Of a DNA stretch of 64,000 nt, positions 8,047 to 16,326 are shown one piece after another. The first letter of the stretch is position 1. Each line of letters opens with the position of its first letter. The notes under the pieces were generated by a model. That model was not told the origin of the DNA. It worked only from the letters and a program-made list of their open reading frames with translations, and made no database searches. The translations under genes were made by a program, and so were the position numbers. The stretch is from a virus. Location of the stretch: IMG/VR virus record IMGVR_UViG_3300042505_001173, positions 62,001 through 126,000 of that record; one strand, written 5' to 3'.

Positions 8047-8229
8047 ATGAATTTACACACAAAAACACAATACGCCATTAAAGTTAATGGTATGATTCAA
8101 CAAAAGTATGCAACATCAGAAGAAGCAAATTATCAGTTATCAGGTTTGAGACAATCACACCCAGGTATATACGAACATGCTTCAATTGTAGTTGTTTCAG
8201 ATGATAATAGAGAGATGCTCCTTGGTTAA
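8047..8229 (+). CDS. Hypothetical 60-aa protein
   Basis: Preceded by GAGGTC about 5 nt before the ATG. A small basic protein starting MNLHTKTQYAIKVNGM, no recognised family. The following nuclease-like ORF begins near or inside its 3' end. Confidence 0.6.
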   Translation: MNLHTKTQYAIKVNGMIQQKYATSEEANYQLSGLRQSHPGIYEHASIVVVSDDNREMLLG

Positions 8230-8539
8230 TCGTTTACCTGAAATTAAAACTCTGTACAATAGACTTAAATCATCTGCTAAGTCTCGTAATATTGAGTTTA
8301 AATTAAGCATTACTGATTTATATGATTTATCGTTTCCGATAACTTGTCCTATTTTAGGAATACCTATGAAATTTAATAGAGGTGTACCACAGGATGATAG
8401 TTATTCGATTGATAGAGTTGACTCTTCTAAAGGGTATATAGCTGATAACATTAGAGTTATCAGCTATAGAGCTAATCGGTTGAAAAGCGATGGTACTAAA
8501 ACTGAAATTATTAAATTATCAGATTATATTACACTATAG
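8222..8539 (+). CDS. Small HNH-like nuclease (free-standing)
   Basis: About 105 residues. It carries a signature common in small phage nucleases: CPILGIPM, then SIDRVDSSKGY, then NIRVISYRANRLK. I infer an HNH / His-Me finger type endonuclease, possibly homing. The frame is open from an ATG at 8192, but no ribosome binding site precedes that ATG and it would overlap the upstream gene by 38 nt. A TTG at 8222 with GAGAG eight nt upstream fits better. Its insertion at the end of another small gene fits a mobile origin. Confidence 0.6.
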   Translation: MVNRLPEIKTLYNRLKSSAKSRNIEFKLSITDLYDLSFPITCPILGIPMKFNRGVPQDDSYSIDRVDSSKGYIADNIRVISYRANRLKSDGTKTEIIKLSDYITL

Positions 8540-8565
8540 TACACAATTACAACACACTAAAAATA

Positions 8566-9255
8566 TTAAGATAACATAGTACCTACATCATTACGATTTA
8601 GATAACAATCTTGTAAGAAATCTAACACTTCATTCATTAAATTATTACTAACCTTAGCTGTTTTAAGGAAATGGGTTAAATATTCGTTATCTTCTTTATC
8701 GCTCCAAATTTTTACATAAGTTCCATCTTTATATCCGTTGTTTTGACGGAAAATATTTAATGCGTTTTTACCAATATACATTTTATACAGATCGTTAAAA
8801 TTCTTTCCTAATCCGTACCAAACTGCAAAGAATGATTCAAAGCAAAAGTAACTTTCATATGGATCTGGAGCTGTTACATGATGTACCAAGTTACAAATAT
8901 CACCTCTAATTTGCGCTGCATCTAAAATAGTAAAGTCATCCTCAACACTATTAATAACTTCAACCATATTGTCCCATTCATCGTCAGTGATGGTGACGTT
9001 CCCGTTTGCATCAAGTACGTAACTCATACCAAAATGCCAGATATCGACCATTTCCATGATTACTTGATTCATGTCAGGCTCTTGATGTTTCCACCATTTA
9101 TACCCGAGGTGCTCAATTAGTTCTGCACTCTCAGCTAAAATTGCTTCATTCCAAGCAAAGTGTTGAGATTTCCAATCGGTGTGTACATGTTTATTAAAAC
9201 TATCTTGCATTGCGAACATAGTTTGAATTAATTCTTGTTTTGAAGCTTCGCTCAT
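8566..9255 (-). CDS. 56: gp56-like dCTPase/dUTPase (all-alpha NTP pyrophosphatase)
   Basis: 229 aa. The MazG/dimeric dUTPase helix motifs are clear: ILAESAELIEHLGYKWWK, then EMVDIWHFGMSYVL, and a later YIGKNALNIFRQNNGYKDG motif matching the KLYYxKNxENFxRQDRGY segment of T4 gp56. The enzyme hydrolyses dUTP and possibly dCTP to the monophosphate, supplying dUMP for thymidylate synthase (17.4 kb) and keeping uracil out of DNA. Whether it acts on dCTP, which would imply modified cytosine, cannot be told from the sequence. Confidence 0.85.
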   Translation of the reverse strand: MSEASKQELIQTMFAMQDSFNKHVHTDWKSQHFAWNEAILAESAELIEHLGYKWWKHQEPDMNQVIMEMVDIWHFGMSYVLDANGNVTITDDEWDNMVEVINSVEDDFTILDAAQIRGDICNLVHHVTAPDPYESYFCFESFFAVWYGLGKNFNDLYKMYIGKNALNIFRQNNGYKDGTYVKIWSDKEDNEYLTHFLKTAKVSNNLMNEVLDFLQDCYLNRNDVGTMLS

Positions 9256-9264
9256 AATGTAACC

Positions 9265-9720
9265 TTATTTTTTAACATGATTTAAATAATACCCAACCCA
9301 ATCCCCCATAAAGATGTTTTGCGCATCTTTAAGTGAAATTTTTCCCCTACAAATATCTTTTTGCATTTTACGTTCTAACACATCTTTATTATAAGCAGTA
9401 ACATTTACACTTTTGTATGGTTGAGGCCACAAATTAGCTTCACTAGATGGTGCACCACCACTCGATAAAGGTAAAAGATGATCAAGCTCATAATGAGATA
9501 AATTTGTATCTGCATACCCGTATTTTTTAATTAATTTTTTTTTCAATTTGTTGGTGTACGATACCGGTGGACGTACCGTACTTGTCCAATTTGGTACACA
9601 AATTGTTTGATGAATGTTATCCTGTGTTACATCAGGGTTAATATCTCCAGGAGTGTAGATGTTTGGTACAGCTGACACGGTTGAAGATACAAATATCCCC
9701 AAGATTAATAATTTTTTCAT
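9265..9720 (-). CDS. Secreted HNH endonuclease-like protein
   Basis: 151 aa. Residues 1-17 are a textbook Sec signal peptide (MKKLLILGIFVSSTVSA, cleavage after VSA). The mature part has an HNH core: YELDHLLPLSSGG, then ANLWPQPY, and a downstream NKDVLERKM helix. The fold is known for metal-dependent DNA nicking; secretion would put it in the periplasm or outside. Possible roles are degrading DNA injected by competing phages or salvaging nucleotides. This is inferred; related secreted HNH proteins also occur in bacterial genomes, so recent acquisition from a host is possible. Confidence 0.8.
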   Translation of the reverse strand: MKKLLILGIFVSSTVSAVPNIYTPGDINPDVTQDNIHQTICVPNWTSTVRPPVSYTNKLKKKLIKKYGYADTNLSHYELDHLLPLSSGGAPSSEANLWPQPYKSVNVTAYNKDVLERKMQKDICRGKISLKDAQNIFMGDWVGYYLNHVKK

Positions 9721-9735
9721 ATAGATCTCAACATG

Positions 9736-10422
9736 TTAAATGAATGATTGTGTGATATATGTAATATCATGCTTGTAAAAATGTTTATATTTTTGCAAGA
9801 TCTGTACAGGTACTTCAGTTCCATATCTTTCGTACATTAAATGTAATGTTGATCGACTTGTAATATAATGGTATCCACGAAATACATCAACTAGATGAAT
9901 ACGTACAGATTTTTTATTTGGATTGAACCACGAACTATCAGCTGTTACACTTTCCACACCATTATAGTCTACTCTAGATGTTTTGACATCAGCTGAAACT
10001 CTATTTCCGTTGCAATAATATGTAATATCCTCGCCACGAATTTGACTATCTTTTGATTGATTAATTACACCCATCTCAAAATTATCTAGTACTACTTTTA
10101 ATGAAATATATTCAGACATCATACCTATAATTGAGCAGTATGCGCCATGTCTAATATTATATGTCATATAAGGTAGGCTAATATCCATACCATTAAACTT
10201 TTCGGGTATACCCATATGTTCATATACATTGATAATAAAATCTTTATATTTTTCACCTTTAATATCATCATGGATATTAAAGTTGGGATAATTACCACTA
10301 AGATATTGAATTATATCAACAACTTGAAAACCATCATCTACATTTACATTCTGCGTTTTTAAAAAATTTAGCAAATTTGTTGAATCTGTTATGAGCTGTT
10401 CAACTGTATTCGGTTTATACAT
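9736..10422 (-). CDS. Possible PD-(D/E)XK nuclease-like protein
   Basis: 228 aa, unknown family. The segment RGEDITYYCNGNRVSADVK has the D-(x)n-(D/E)-x-K pattern of the restriction-endonuclease fold: Asp at the end of one strand, then DVK on the next. An upstream Glu (MMSEY) could complete the site. This rests on motif pattern only. Its start overlaps the stop of the 67-aa ORF upstream by 8 nt. Confidence 0.5.
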   Translation of the reverse strand: MYKPNTVEQLITDSTNLLNFLKTQNVNVDDGFQVVDIIQYLSGNYPNFNIHDDIKGEKYKDFIINVYEHMGIPEKFNGMDISLPYMTYNIRHGAYCSIIGMMSEYISLKVVLDNFEMGVINQSKDSQIRGEDITYYCNGNRVSADVKTSRVDYNGVESVTADSSWFNPNKKSVRIHLVDVFRGYHYITSRSTLHLMYERYGTEVPVQILQKYKHFYKHDITYITQSFI

Positions 10423-10618
10423 TGTATACTAGTTTAAGAAGTTGCTTACGTAACTCTATTGTATATTCTTTTAATACATTTTCATATGGAATATCATATG
10501 TTTCTGCACATTGTTTTGCAATGCTATCTAAAGTGCGCCAATGATCATCGTTAGGTGACTGTAAAGTTTTAATCCCGTAGTATACTAAGTTATCTATAGT
10601 TTGCTGATATCCACTCAT
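10415..10618 (-). CDS. Hypothetical 67-aa protein
   Basis: A small, helical, charged protein (MSGYQQTIDNLVYYG...). Overlaps the next gene by 8 nt, which suggests coupling. No recognised domain. Confidence 0.55.
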   Translation of the reverse strand: MSGYQQTIDNLVYYGIKTLQSPNDDHWRTLDSIAKQCAETYDIPYENVLKEYTIELRKQLLKLVYNV

Positions 10619-10673
10619 TTAAATTCCATGCACAAATTAAACTATTATTTAATATGTACATTTTACGGGTAAA

Positions 10674-10790
10674 ATGGTTGATAAACTGTACCGTTTTATG
10701 TATTATATCAAATACACTAACAATATTCAACCAATAACAGTTGGACATTTGAAACACTATTGTGACGTATTGAAAACCTTAAAGTTCTAA
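10674..10790 (+). CDS. Possible 38-aa protein
   Basis: ATG at 10674 with ACGGGT five nt upstream, and a short frame (MVDKLYRFMYYIKY...) to TAA at 10790. It lies in the divergent intergenic region between the minus-strand block and the gp26-like gene. Support is only the ribosome binding site and codon pattern. Confidence 0.35.
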   Translation: MVDKLYRFMYYIKYTNNIQPITVGHLKHYCDVLKTLKF

Positions 10791-10799
10791 AAAACGACT

Positions 10800-10807
10800 G
10801 ATAAATA
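10800..10807 (+). promoter_or_regulatory. Late-promoter-like box before gp26-like gene
   Basis: GATAAATA, one mismatch from the T4 late consensus TATAAATA used by gp55-RNA polymerase, located 29 nt before the ATG of the gp26-like gene. gp55 is encoded in this window. Confidence 0.55.
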
Positions 10808-10835
10808 TTAATTTTACAAATAAGAGCATTATTAA

Positions 10836-11624
10836 ATGAGTAACCCACTATTAACATCATTAAAAATACCAGGCGAAATAGTACGTTTACCTTCTGGAGG
10901 ATTATTCTATGATGAAGGTGTAATAGACCCATCAGTAACGAATGCTGAGGTTACAGTTTACCCTATGAGTGCATATGATGAAATATGCATGCGTAATATA
11001 GGTGAAGTTATCAACGGTAGATCTATATCAAATGTTTTTTCAAGATGTATTCCTCAAATTTTACAACCAGATGAATTATCAGGTAAAGACGTAGATACTT
11101 TATTCATGGTTTTACGTAAAGTTACCTACGGTTCAACACTAATGGTAACATACAAACATGATTGTGAAGAATCTAAAACACACAAATATAGCATCTCACT
11201 GAACAACATTTTAAACACCGTAAAATATATTGATCCAAGTTTAATAGATGATGAATTTACAGTTGTTTTAGAAAATGGACAAGTAGTACAACTAAGACCA
11301 TTAAAATTTAAAGATATTTTATCTATTATGTCAGATGCGAAAGATATTGATTATAATGATTTTTCACATTTTGATATTCAACAAAAATTATTACGTTCAA
11401 CTGTACACTTAATTAAATCTGTTGATGATATTAAAGATCCTGCGTTGATTCAAGAATGGTTAGATACAATTCCGGTTACATGGTTTACACAAATCACTGA
11501 TAAATCTGGATTAAGCAATTCATGGGGAACAGAAAACACCTATACAATCACATGCGAAGATTGCGGAAAAGAGATTGTGATTGATGTTCCTGTTAATCCG
11601 CTAACTTTTTTTTTGGACTTTTAA
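10836..11624 (+). CDS. 26: gp26-like baseplate hub/assembly protein (short form)
   Basis: 262 aa. N-terminal RLPSGGLFYDEG and the YPMSAYDEICMRN segment match the T4 gp26-type baseplate protein family as I know it; a small CxxC pair (CEDCGK) lies near the end. T4 gp26 is part of baseplate hub assembly. The frame ends NPLTFFLDF-stop just after a run of nine T (11606-11614). A second frame without a start codon continues from the run, so this is probably the unshifted product of a frameshifting pair. The portal gene follows. Confidence 0.75.
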   Translation: MSNPLLTSLKIPGEIVRLPSGGLFYDEGVIDPSVTNAEVTVYPMSAYDEICMRNIGEVINGRSISNVFSRCIPQILQPDELSGKDVDTLFMVLRKVTYGSTLMVTYKHDCEESKTHKYSISLNNILNTVKYIDPSLIDDEFTVVLENGQVVQLRPLKFKDILSIMSDAKDIDYNDFSHFDIQQKLLRSTVHLIKSVDDIKDPALIQEWLDTIPVTWFTQITDKSGLSNSWGTENTYTITCEDCGKEIVIDVPVNPLTFFLDF

Positions 11625-11845
11625 GATCGAATGATAAGCAACGTATCAGTAAATACCTAGAACAACTAACAAAAGAAACCAGTCGCATAATAGAGGAAAT
11701 AGTAGAGTTGACTTATTATATGCGCGGTAGTATACAATATAACGATATGCTCCATTTATCAGTACCGGAACGAACCGCTGTTAGCGAGTTTATTAATACG
11801 AGAATGGAAAGCGAACTTAAAAAACCAAAATTTGCAATATATTAG
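11606..11845 (+). CDS. -1 frameshift extension of the gp26-like gene
   Basis: In the -1 frame from the T9 run the sequence stays open from 11612 to the TAG at 11843-11845. It encodes about 77 residues beginning FGLLRSNDKQRISKYLEQL and ending KKPKFAIY. There is no ATG until 11720. A slip on T-TTT-TTG gives NPLTFFFGLLRSNDKQ..., a fusion of about 336 aa. The arrangement mirrors the frameshifting tail-assembly chaperones of other tailed phages. A one-base homopolymer error (T10 in reality) would give the same fusion by ordinary translation. Confidence 0.65.
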   Translation, partial: FFFGLLRSNDKQRISKYLEQLTKETSRIIEEIVELTYYMRGSIQYNDMLHLSVPERTAVSEFINTRMESELKKPKFAIY

Positions 11846-11878
11846 GTGATATAATGAAACATGAAACGCAGGTGAATT

Positions 11879-14800
11879 ATGGGTAAGATGACAGATATTT
11901 TTCAAATTGTCACACCGTCAACACCTACTTCGGTTGTTCAAGACAATCAATTGATGGATACCGGTTACGCTGCAACTAGCAATTACACGTGGTATCAGAG
12001 ACTAATACAAGGTAGTGGTACTAGACTCACACGTTATAACGAATATGACGTCATGGATAACGATGTCGAGGTAGCTAGAGCTTTAGATATTATCGCAGAA
12101 GAAATGACGGGTAGAAATACAAAGACAAGTCTACCAATTGAACTTAAAATTCTAGACGAAAAACATGCTAATACCGAAGATACAATTGTATTAACGTTAC
12201 GCACCGCATGTCACCATTGGTGTAAAATACACGGGTTTGATGCAAATAGATTATTTAAATTATCTAGAAACATGGTAAAATACGGTGATTGTTTCTTTAG
12301 AAAATCATCTAATTTTAAAAAATGGGAGTGGATACCATCAGGTGCGATAGTAGGTGCAATCGTAGATGACCGTGACGTTACAAATGTTTTAGGTTATCGT
12401 ATCCGTACAGATACTAAATCTACTGGTGTAGCTAATAGTACCAGTTCACCTTTTAGAAATGCAGCTGATCATGGTAAGTTTGAGAATGTATCTATTGATA
12501 ACATGGTTGTATTTTCAATAAACGATGATATGTCGGATGCTGCACCATTCGGTGAATCTGTATTGCGTACGGTTTATAAAACACATAAACAAAAAGAATT
12601 ATTAGAAGACGCTATTATTATTTACCGTATACAACGTGCACCTGAACGTAGAGTATTTTACATTGATGTTGGTAAAATGCCTCCACATCGTGTCAAATCA
12701 TACTTAGAAACGATTAAAAATGAAATTAGACAGAAAAAAATACCGTCTAATAATATGAATGGTCAAAGTTCTGTTGATTCTATTTACAATCCTCAGTCAA
12801 TGTTAGAGGACATATTTCTCGCACAAAGATCTGATGGGGTTGGATCAAAGGTTGAAGTACTGCAAGGTGGTTGCTTCTCAATGGATACAAAAGTATCATT
12901 ATTGGATGGTAGAGAACTATCAATTAGTGATATTGAATTAGAATTAGCTGCAGGTAAAGAGCTATGGACATATTCATGCGAAAAGAGTACTGGTAAAGTA
13001 GTACCTGGTATCATTTCTTGGGCTGGTGTTACACGTAAAGCAGCTAATGTTATGCGTCTAACATTTAACAACGGCGAAAGTGTTGTTTGTACACCTGACC
13101 ATCGGTTCTGTGTATACGGTCAAGAATACAAACGTGCACACGAATTTACAATCGGCGATAGTGTTATACCTCTATACCGTCGTAAAGAATGCTTAAACGA
13201 CGATTATCGTCGCGATTATGAACAGTTTTTTGACAATAGTACTAAAACATGGGTTCACACTCATAGAATGGTTGCTGACACTCTTAAAGATACCGCTGTA
13301 AAATATTGGGTGTATAAACCTGAAAAAAGCAACGGTAAATACGAAGTGAGACACCATATTGACTTCAATAGATTTAATAATAGTCCTTCTAACTTGTGTT
13401 TCATGTCATATATAGATCATCGTCATTACCATGCGAAAGTGACTGCAACATTCTTTAGGGATTTAAAGCACTCTAATATTGATGAATATAATAGAATTAA
13501 AGAAGCGAGACATAACTCTATTAGACGGTACTGGGATAACATCACTACTGAACAAATTGAAGCTCGAAGCGCTAAAGCTCGCAAAACTAAAAGTGAGTGG
13601 TCACAAGAACGCAAATCTAACCACAGATTAACAGTATCTAATTCGTTACGAAAATACATTAACGGGTTATCACCGGAACAGCGTGCAGCACGTGATGATG
13701 CATCTCGTAAGCATTTCGGTAAACATGCTAACAGTATTTTTAATGAAAAAATGTTGAATGATTTAGAGTTTAGAGCGCAAGTTTTAGCTAACCGTAGAAA
13801 AGCTTGGACTGATGGAAAACGACAATTGAAAGCTGAGCAGATGTCTGCTCAACAAAAACAACGCCATTCTGACCCTGAATATCAGCGATGGTATAGAAAA
13901 CAGCATCAAGAAAACCAAAAAGTTGTATTTACGCATGATATGTTGAAGTTTGCTATTAATTTAATTAAAGGTAAAACATCTCATCAATTTACGTTAGTTG
14001 ATGTTATTAGAGAGCTTAACGCAAACGAAGAATTAATATCTGAGTTACGTGATTTAAACAAACATAAAAATGTACCAAACTGGAACATTGATGATGGTTT
14101 TACCAGTTCAAATGTAAGAACTATGGTTAAGCAATTTGGTTATGATAGTTGGTATGATTTACGTAAAAATGAAAGTATACACAATCATACAATCGTAAAA
14201 ATTGAGTACTTAGATGATACTGTCGACGTCGGCACGTTAACAATCGATCAAGATGAAGTGCATCATAGTCATCACACCTTCGCGTTAAGTTGCGGGGTGT
14301 TTGTACTAAATTCTCAGCTTGGTGAAAATTCCGATCTGGACTACTTCAGTGATAAAGTATTATGCGGTTTACGTATCCCAAAAGGATGGATGGGCAGACA
14401 CAGAGAAGATTCAGGTGCTGTATTTAACGACGGTAAATTAGGTGCAGCATATATTGAAGAACAACAATTTGCTAAATTCGTTGAAAGGTTACAGGTATAC
14501 GTATCAGCTGTACTAGACTACGAATTCAAATTATTTTTATTTGAAAGTAACATACAAATAGATAACACTATATTTGAAATTGCTTTACCTAAACCATCTA
14601 ACTACGAAAAATACAAACAAGCTGATCTTGATAGTGCTTTATTAGGTACAATTGGTACCGCTGACAGCATTTCATGGTTATCGAAACGTTGGATTGCTAG
14701 AAACTACCTACAAATGAGTGAAGAGCAACTAATTGACAACGAAAACTTGTTGAAACAAGAAAAAGGTATTGATAGTAAAGATAAAACGTTACAATCTATT

Positions 14801-15031
14801 TACGGACCTCAAGCTGAAGGGGATATGGGTGGAGGTTTCGGTGGAGGTATGGGCGGCTTAGGTGGTGATCTCGGAGGTTTTGGAGGTGAATTAGGTGGAG
14901 GTGCTGAAGCAGCTCCGTTTGGTTCAGAAGGAGGAGAAGGTGAAATAGAAGGTTCAGTACCTGCAGAACAAACAGCGCCATTAGGCGGAACCGCTCCCGG
15001 ATCAACTTCAAATGTAGCTTCTCCGCGGTAA
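11879..15031 (+). CDS. 20: gp20 portal protein with intein
   Basis: 1050 codons encoding a 570-aa portal after splicing. N-extein 1-331 has T4 gp20-like segments (TRYNEYDVMDNDVEVARALD, the RIQRAPERRVFYIDVG motif, ending KVEVLQGG). C-extein 812-1050 resumes SQLGENSDLDYFSDKVL, GLRIPKGW. The portal is the dodecameric DNA channel at one head vertex and the docking site for terminase. AGGTGA lies 4 nt before the ATG. The C-terminus is extended by a Gly-rich tail of about 75 residues (GGGFGGGMGGLGGDLGG) absent from T4 gp20. Confidence 0.9.
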   Translation: MGKMTDIFQIVTPSTPTSVVQDNQLMDTGYAATSNYTWYQRLIQGSGTRLTRYNEYDVMDNDVEVARALDIIAEEMTGRNTKTSLPIELKILDEKHANTEDTIVLTLRTACHHWCKIHGFDANRLFKLSRNMVKYGDCFFRKSSNFKKWEWIPSGAIVGAIVDDRDVTNVLGYRIRTDTKSTGVANSTSSPFRNAADHGKFENVSIDNMVVFSINDDMSDAAPFGESVLRTVYKTHKQKELLEDAIIIYRIQRAPERRVFYIDVGKMPPHRVKSYLETIKNEIRQKKIPSNNMNGQSSVDSIYNPQSMLEDIFLAQRSDGVGSKVEVLQGGCFSMDTKVSLLDGRELSISDIELELAAGKELWTYSCEKSTGKVVPGIISWAGVTRKAANVMRLTFNNGESVVCTPDHRFCVYGQEYKRAHEFTIGDSVIPLYRRKECLNDDYRRDYEQFFDNSTKTWVHTHRMVADTLKDTAVKYWVYKPEKSNGKYEVRHHIDFNRFNNSPSNLCFMSYIDHRHYHAKVTATFFRDLKHSNIDEYNRIKEARHNSIRRYWDNITTEQIEARSAKARKTKSEWSQERKSNHRLTVSNSLRKYINGLSPEQRAARDDASRKHFGKHANSIFNEKMLNDLEFRAQVLANRRKAWTDGKRQLKAEQMSAQQKQRHSDPEYQRWYRKQHQENQKVVFTHDMLKFAINLIKGKTSHQFTLVDVIRELNANEELISELRDLNKHKNVPNWNIDDGFTSSNVRTMVKQFGYDSWYDLRKNESIHNHTIVKIEYLDDTVDVGTLTIDQDEVHHSHHTFALSCGVFVLNSQLGENSDLDYFSDKVLCGLRIPKGWMGRHREDSGAVFNDGKLGAAYIEEQQFAKFVERLQVYVSAVLDYEFKLFLFESNIQIDNTIFEIALPKPSNYEKYKQADLDSALLGTIGTADSISWLSKRWIARNYLQMSEEQLIDNENLLKQEKGIDSKDKTLQSIYGPQAEGDMGGGFGGGMGGLGGDLGGFGGELGGGAEAAPFGSEGGEGEIEGSVPAEQTAPLGGTAPGSTSNVASPR
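12872..14311 (+). mobile_element. Intein with HNH homing endonuclease in portal (480 aa)
   Basis: Begins at Cys332 (CFSMDTKVSLLDG) and ends VFVLN before Ser. Block B is TPDHRFCVYG and block F is HHSHHTFALSCG. Between the splicing halves is an HNH core (RHHIDFNRFNNSPSNLCFMS, then YIDHRHYH) and a basic repetitive region (SAKARKTK, RRKAWTDGK) resembling NUMOD-type DNA-binding helices. The penultimate residue is Leu instead of His. The endonuclease looks intact, so the element may still be mobile. Confidence 0.88.
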
Positions 15032-15039
15032 CTAACAAT

Positions 15040-15072
15040 AAACCCTTCAACCTAAAAACTGAAGGGTTTTTT
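15040..15072 (+). terminator. Rho-independent terminator after portal
   Basis: AAACCCTTCA, a 10-nt loop, TGAAGGGTTT followed by more T. It lies 9 nt after the portal stop. Confidence 0.85.
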
Positions 15073-15086
15073 ACCGTTTATACGAA

Positions 15087-15094
15087 CATAAATA
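15087..15094 (+). promoter_or_regulatory. Late-promoter-like box
   Basis: CATAAATA, one mismatch from TATAAATA, located 34 nt before the next structural gene. Confidence 0.5.
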
Positions 15095-15127
15095 ATAGAT
15101 GATGTTTAACTAATTACCCGAACTAGA

Positions 15128-15811
15128 ATGACTGATAATTACACTTTAGTATTCACCGACCCTGATAATCTAAATACGATTGAAATTGTACCGTATTCTA
15201 TCGATTATAGTACCTCACTAACTTTTTACGGTAAAAACGCGTTAAACTATTGGCACGATCTTAACAACAACCTATTGCTATTATTAACAAATTTTGGGCA
15301 TAAGAACCCACCATTGCATCCAATTGTTGGTCAAATATGGTATGATGCTACCAATAAACTATTAAAATATTTTGATAAAACCTGGCAAACAATTGTACCA
15401 CCTCAATTAGATTTATCAATGTTTGTGCAACAATCTGGTGATACATTAAACGGAAATTTAATTATTTTAAATCAAGGGTTTAATGCTAAATCGATAACGA
15501 CACGAGGGTACATAGAGCAACAATTAGCTAAATGTACATACGGTGATGAAAAGGGTACATGTTGGGTTAAACATTCTGGTAGTAATTATGTCGTGTTGTC
15601 AACATACGCAACCAAAGCTAAACAAACAGTTACATTACCATTTGAGATGGCTGACACACAATACTCAATTGTTGCTACTACAAACGATACAGCTAATAGT
15701 AACGACGGTTTGCACTGGACTACATACAATAAAACAACCAAAGATTTTCAAATATTTTTTGCGGGTAGTGTACAAACTTTAGCAATAGTAATAACAGGAT
15801 TTGCAAAATGA
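15128..15811 (+). CDS. Virion/fibre-like structural protein (227 aa)
   Basis: The N-terminal part contains NYWHDLNNNLLLLLTNF and HPIVGQIWYDATNKLLKYFD. The same pattern (xGQLWxDTS...LKxYx) recurs in the three long fibre-like proteins at 37-46.6 kb, so this is a short member of a shared virion module family. After an SGDTLNGNLI segment, typical of tail-fibre shafts and attachment regions, comes a beta-rich C-terminal half. Likely tail or fibre structural component; exact location unknown. Coupled by a 4-nt overlap to the next gene. Confidence 0.65.
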   Translation: MTDNYTLVFTDPDNLNTIEIVPYSIDYSTSLTFYGKNALNYWHDLNNNLLLLLTNFGHKNPPLHPIVGQIWYDATNKLLKYFDKTWQTIVPPQLDLSMFVQQSGDTLNGNLIILNQGFNAKSITTRGYIEQQLAKCTYGDEKGTCWVKHSGSNYVVLSTYATKAKQTVTLPFEMADTQYSIVATTNDTANSNDGLHWTTYNKTTKDFQIFFAGSVQTLAIVITGFAK

Positions 15812-16326
15812 AACAATTTCAATATTTAATGGAAATTACAGTTCCTCAAATTAAACAAAACAATAATACCGGGTTTCCAAATACAAAAAAACGTCAAAAT
15901 GTATCACATCTCGTAAACATCAGACATGTTAAATTTGAACCGTATGAACCATCAAACAAGTTAGTAGTTGTAGCTGAAGCATTATCTAACGGTAATACGT
16001 ACCAGCCAATGATTGAATTTAACGATATCGAGTATAGCGAGAACGGTAATAGTAAATTTGAAGGTACAGATGGCGAAGAGCATAAAATAAATAAAATTAT
16101 ATTAAACAGAGTTGATGTAAGCATTAACTGTACCTGTTCTGATTTTAAATTTAGGTTTGCGCACCAACATTATCAAAATAAATCATTAGTTGGTGAGCCA
16201 CCTGAGCAATATGTAAAAGTTCCAGGTTCAAATAGACCTCCAGTTAACCCTGATAATGTACTAGGTGCATGTAAACATATCTTAGCATTAGAACAATATT
16301 TGAAACGTCAAGGTATATTGGTATGA
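15808..16326 (+). CDS. SWIM-type zinc-finger-like protein (172 aa)
   Basis: The C-terminal half has CTC at the start and ACKH later (CxC...CxH, about 45 residues apart), the spacing of SWIM zinc fingers, with NPDN before the last pair. The N-terminal half is beta-rich. Similar proteins occur among T4-like phage virion genes as I remember them. It overlaps its neighbours by 4 nt on both sides, so it belongs to the structural operon. Confidence 0.6.
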   Translation: MKQFQYLMEITVPQIKQNNNTGFPNTKKRQNVSHLVNIRHVKFEPYEPSNKLVVVAEALSNGNTYQPMIEFNDIEYSENGNSKFEGTDGEEHKINKIILNRVDVSINCTCSDFKFRFAHQHYQNKSLVGEPPEQYVKVPGSNRPPVNPDNVLGACKHILALEQYLKRQGILV

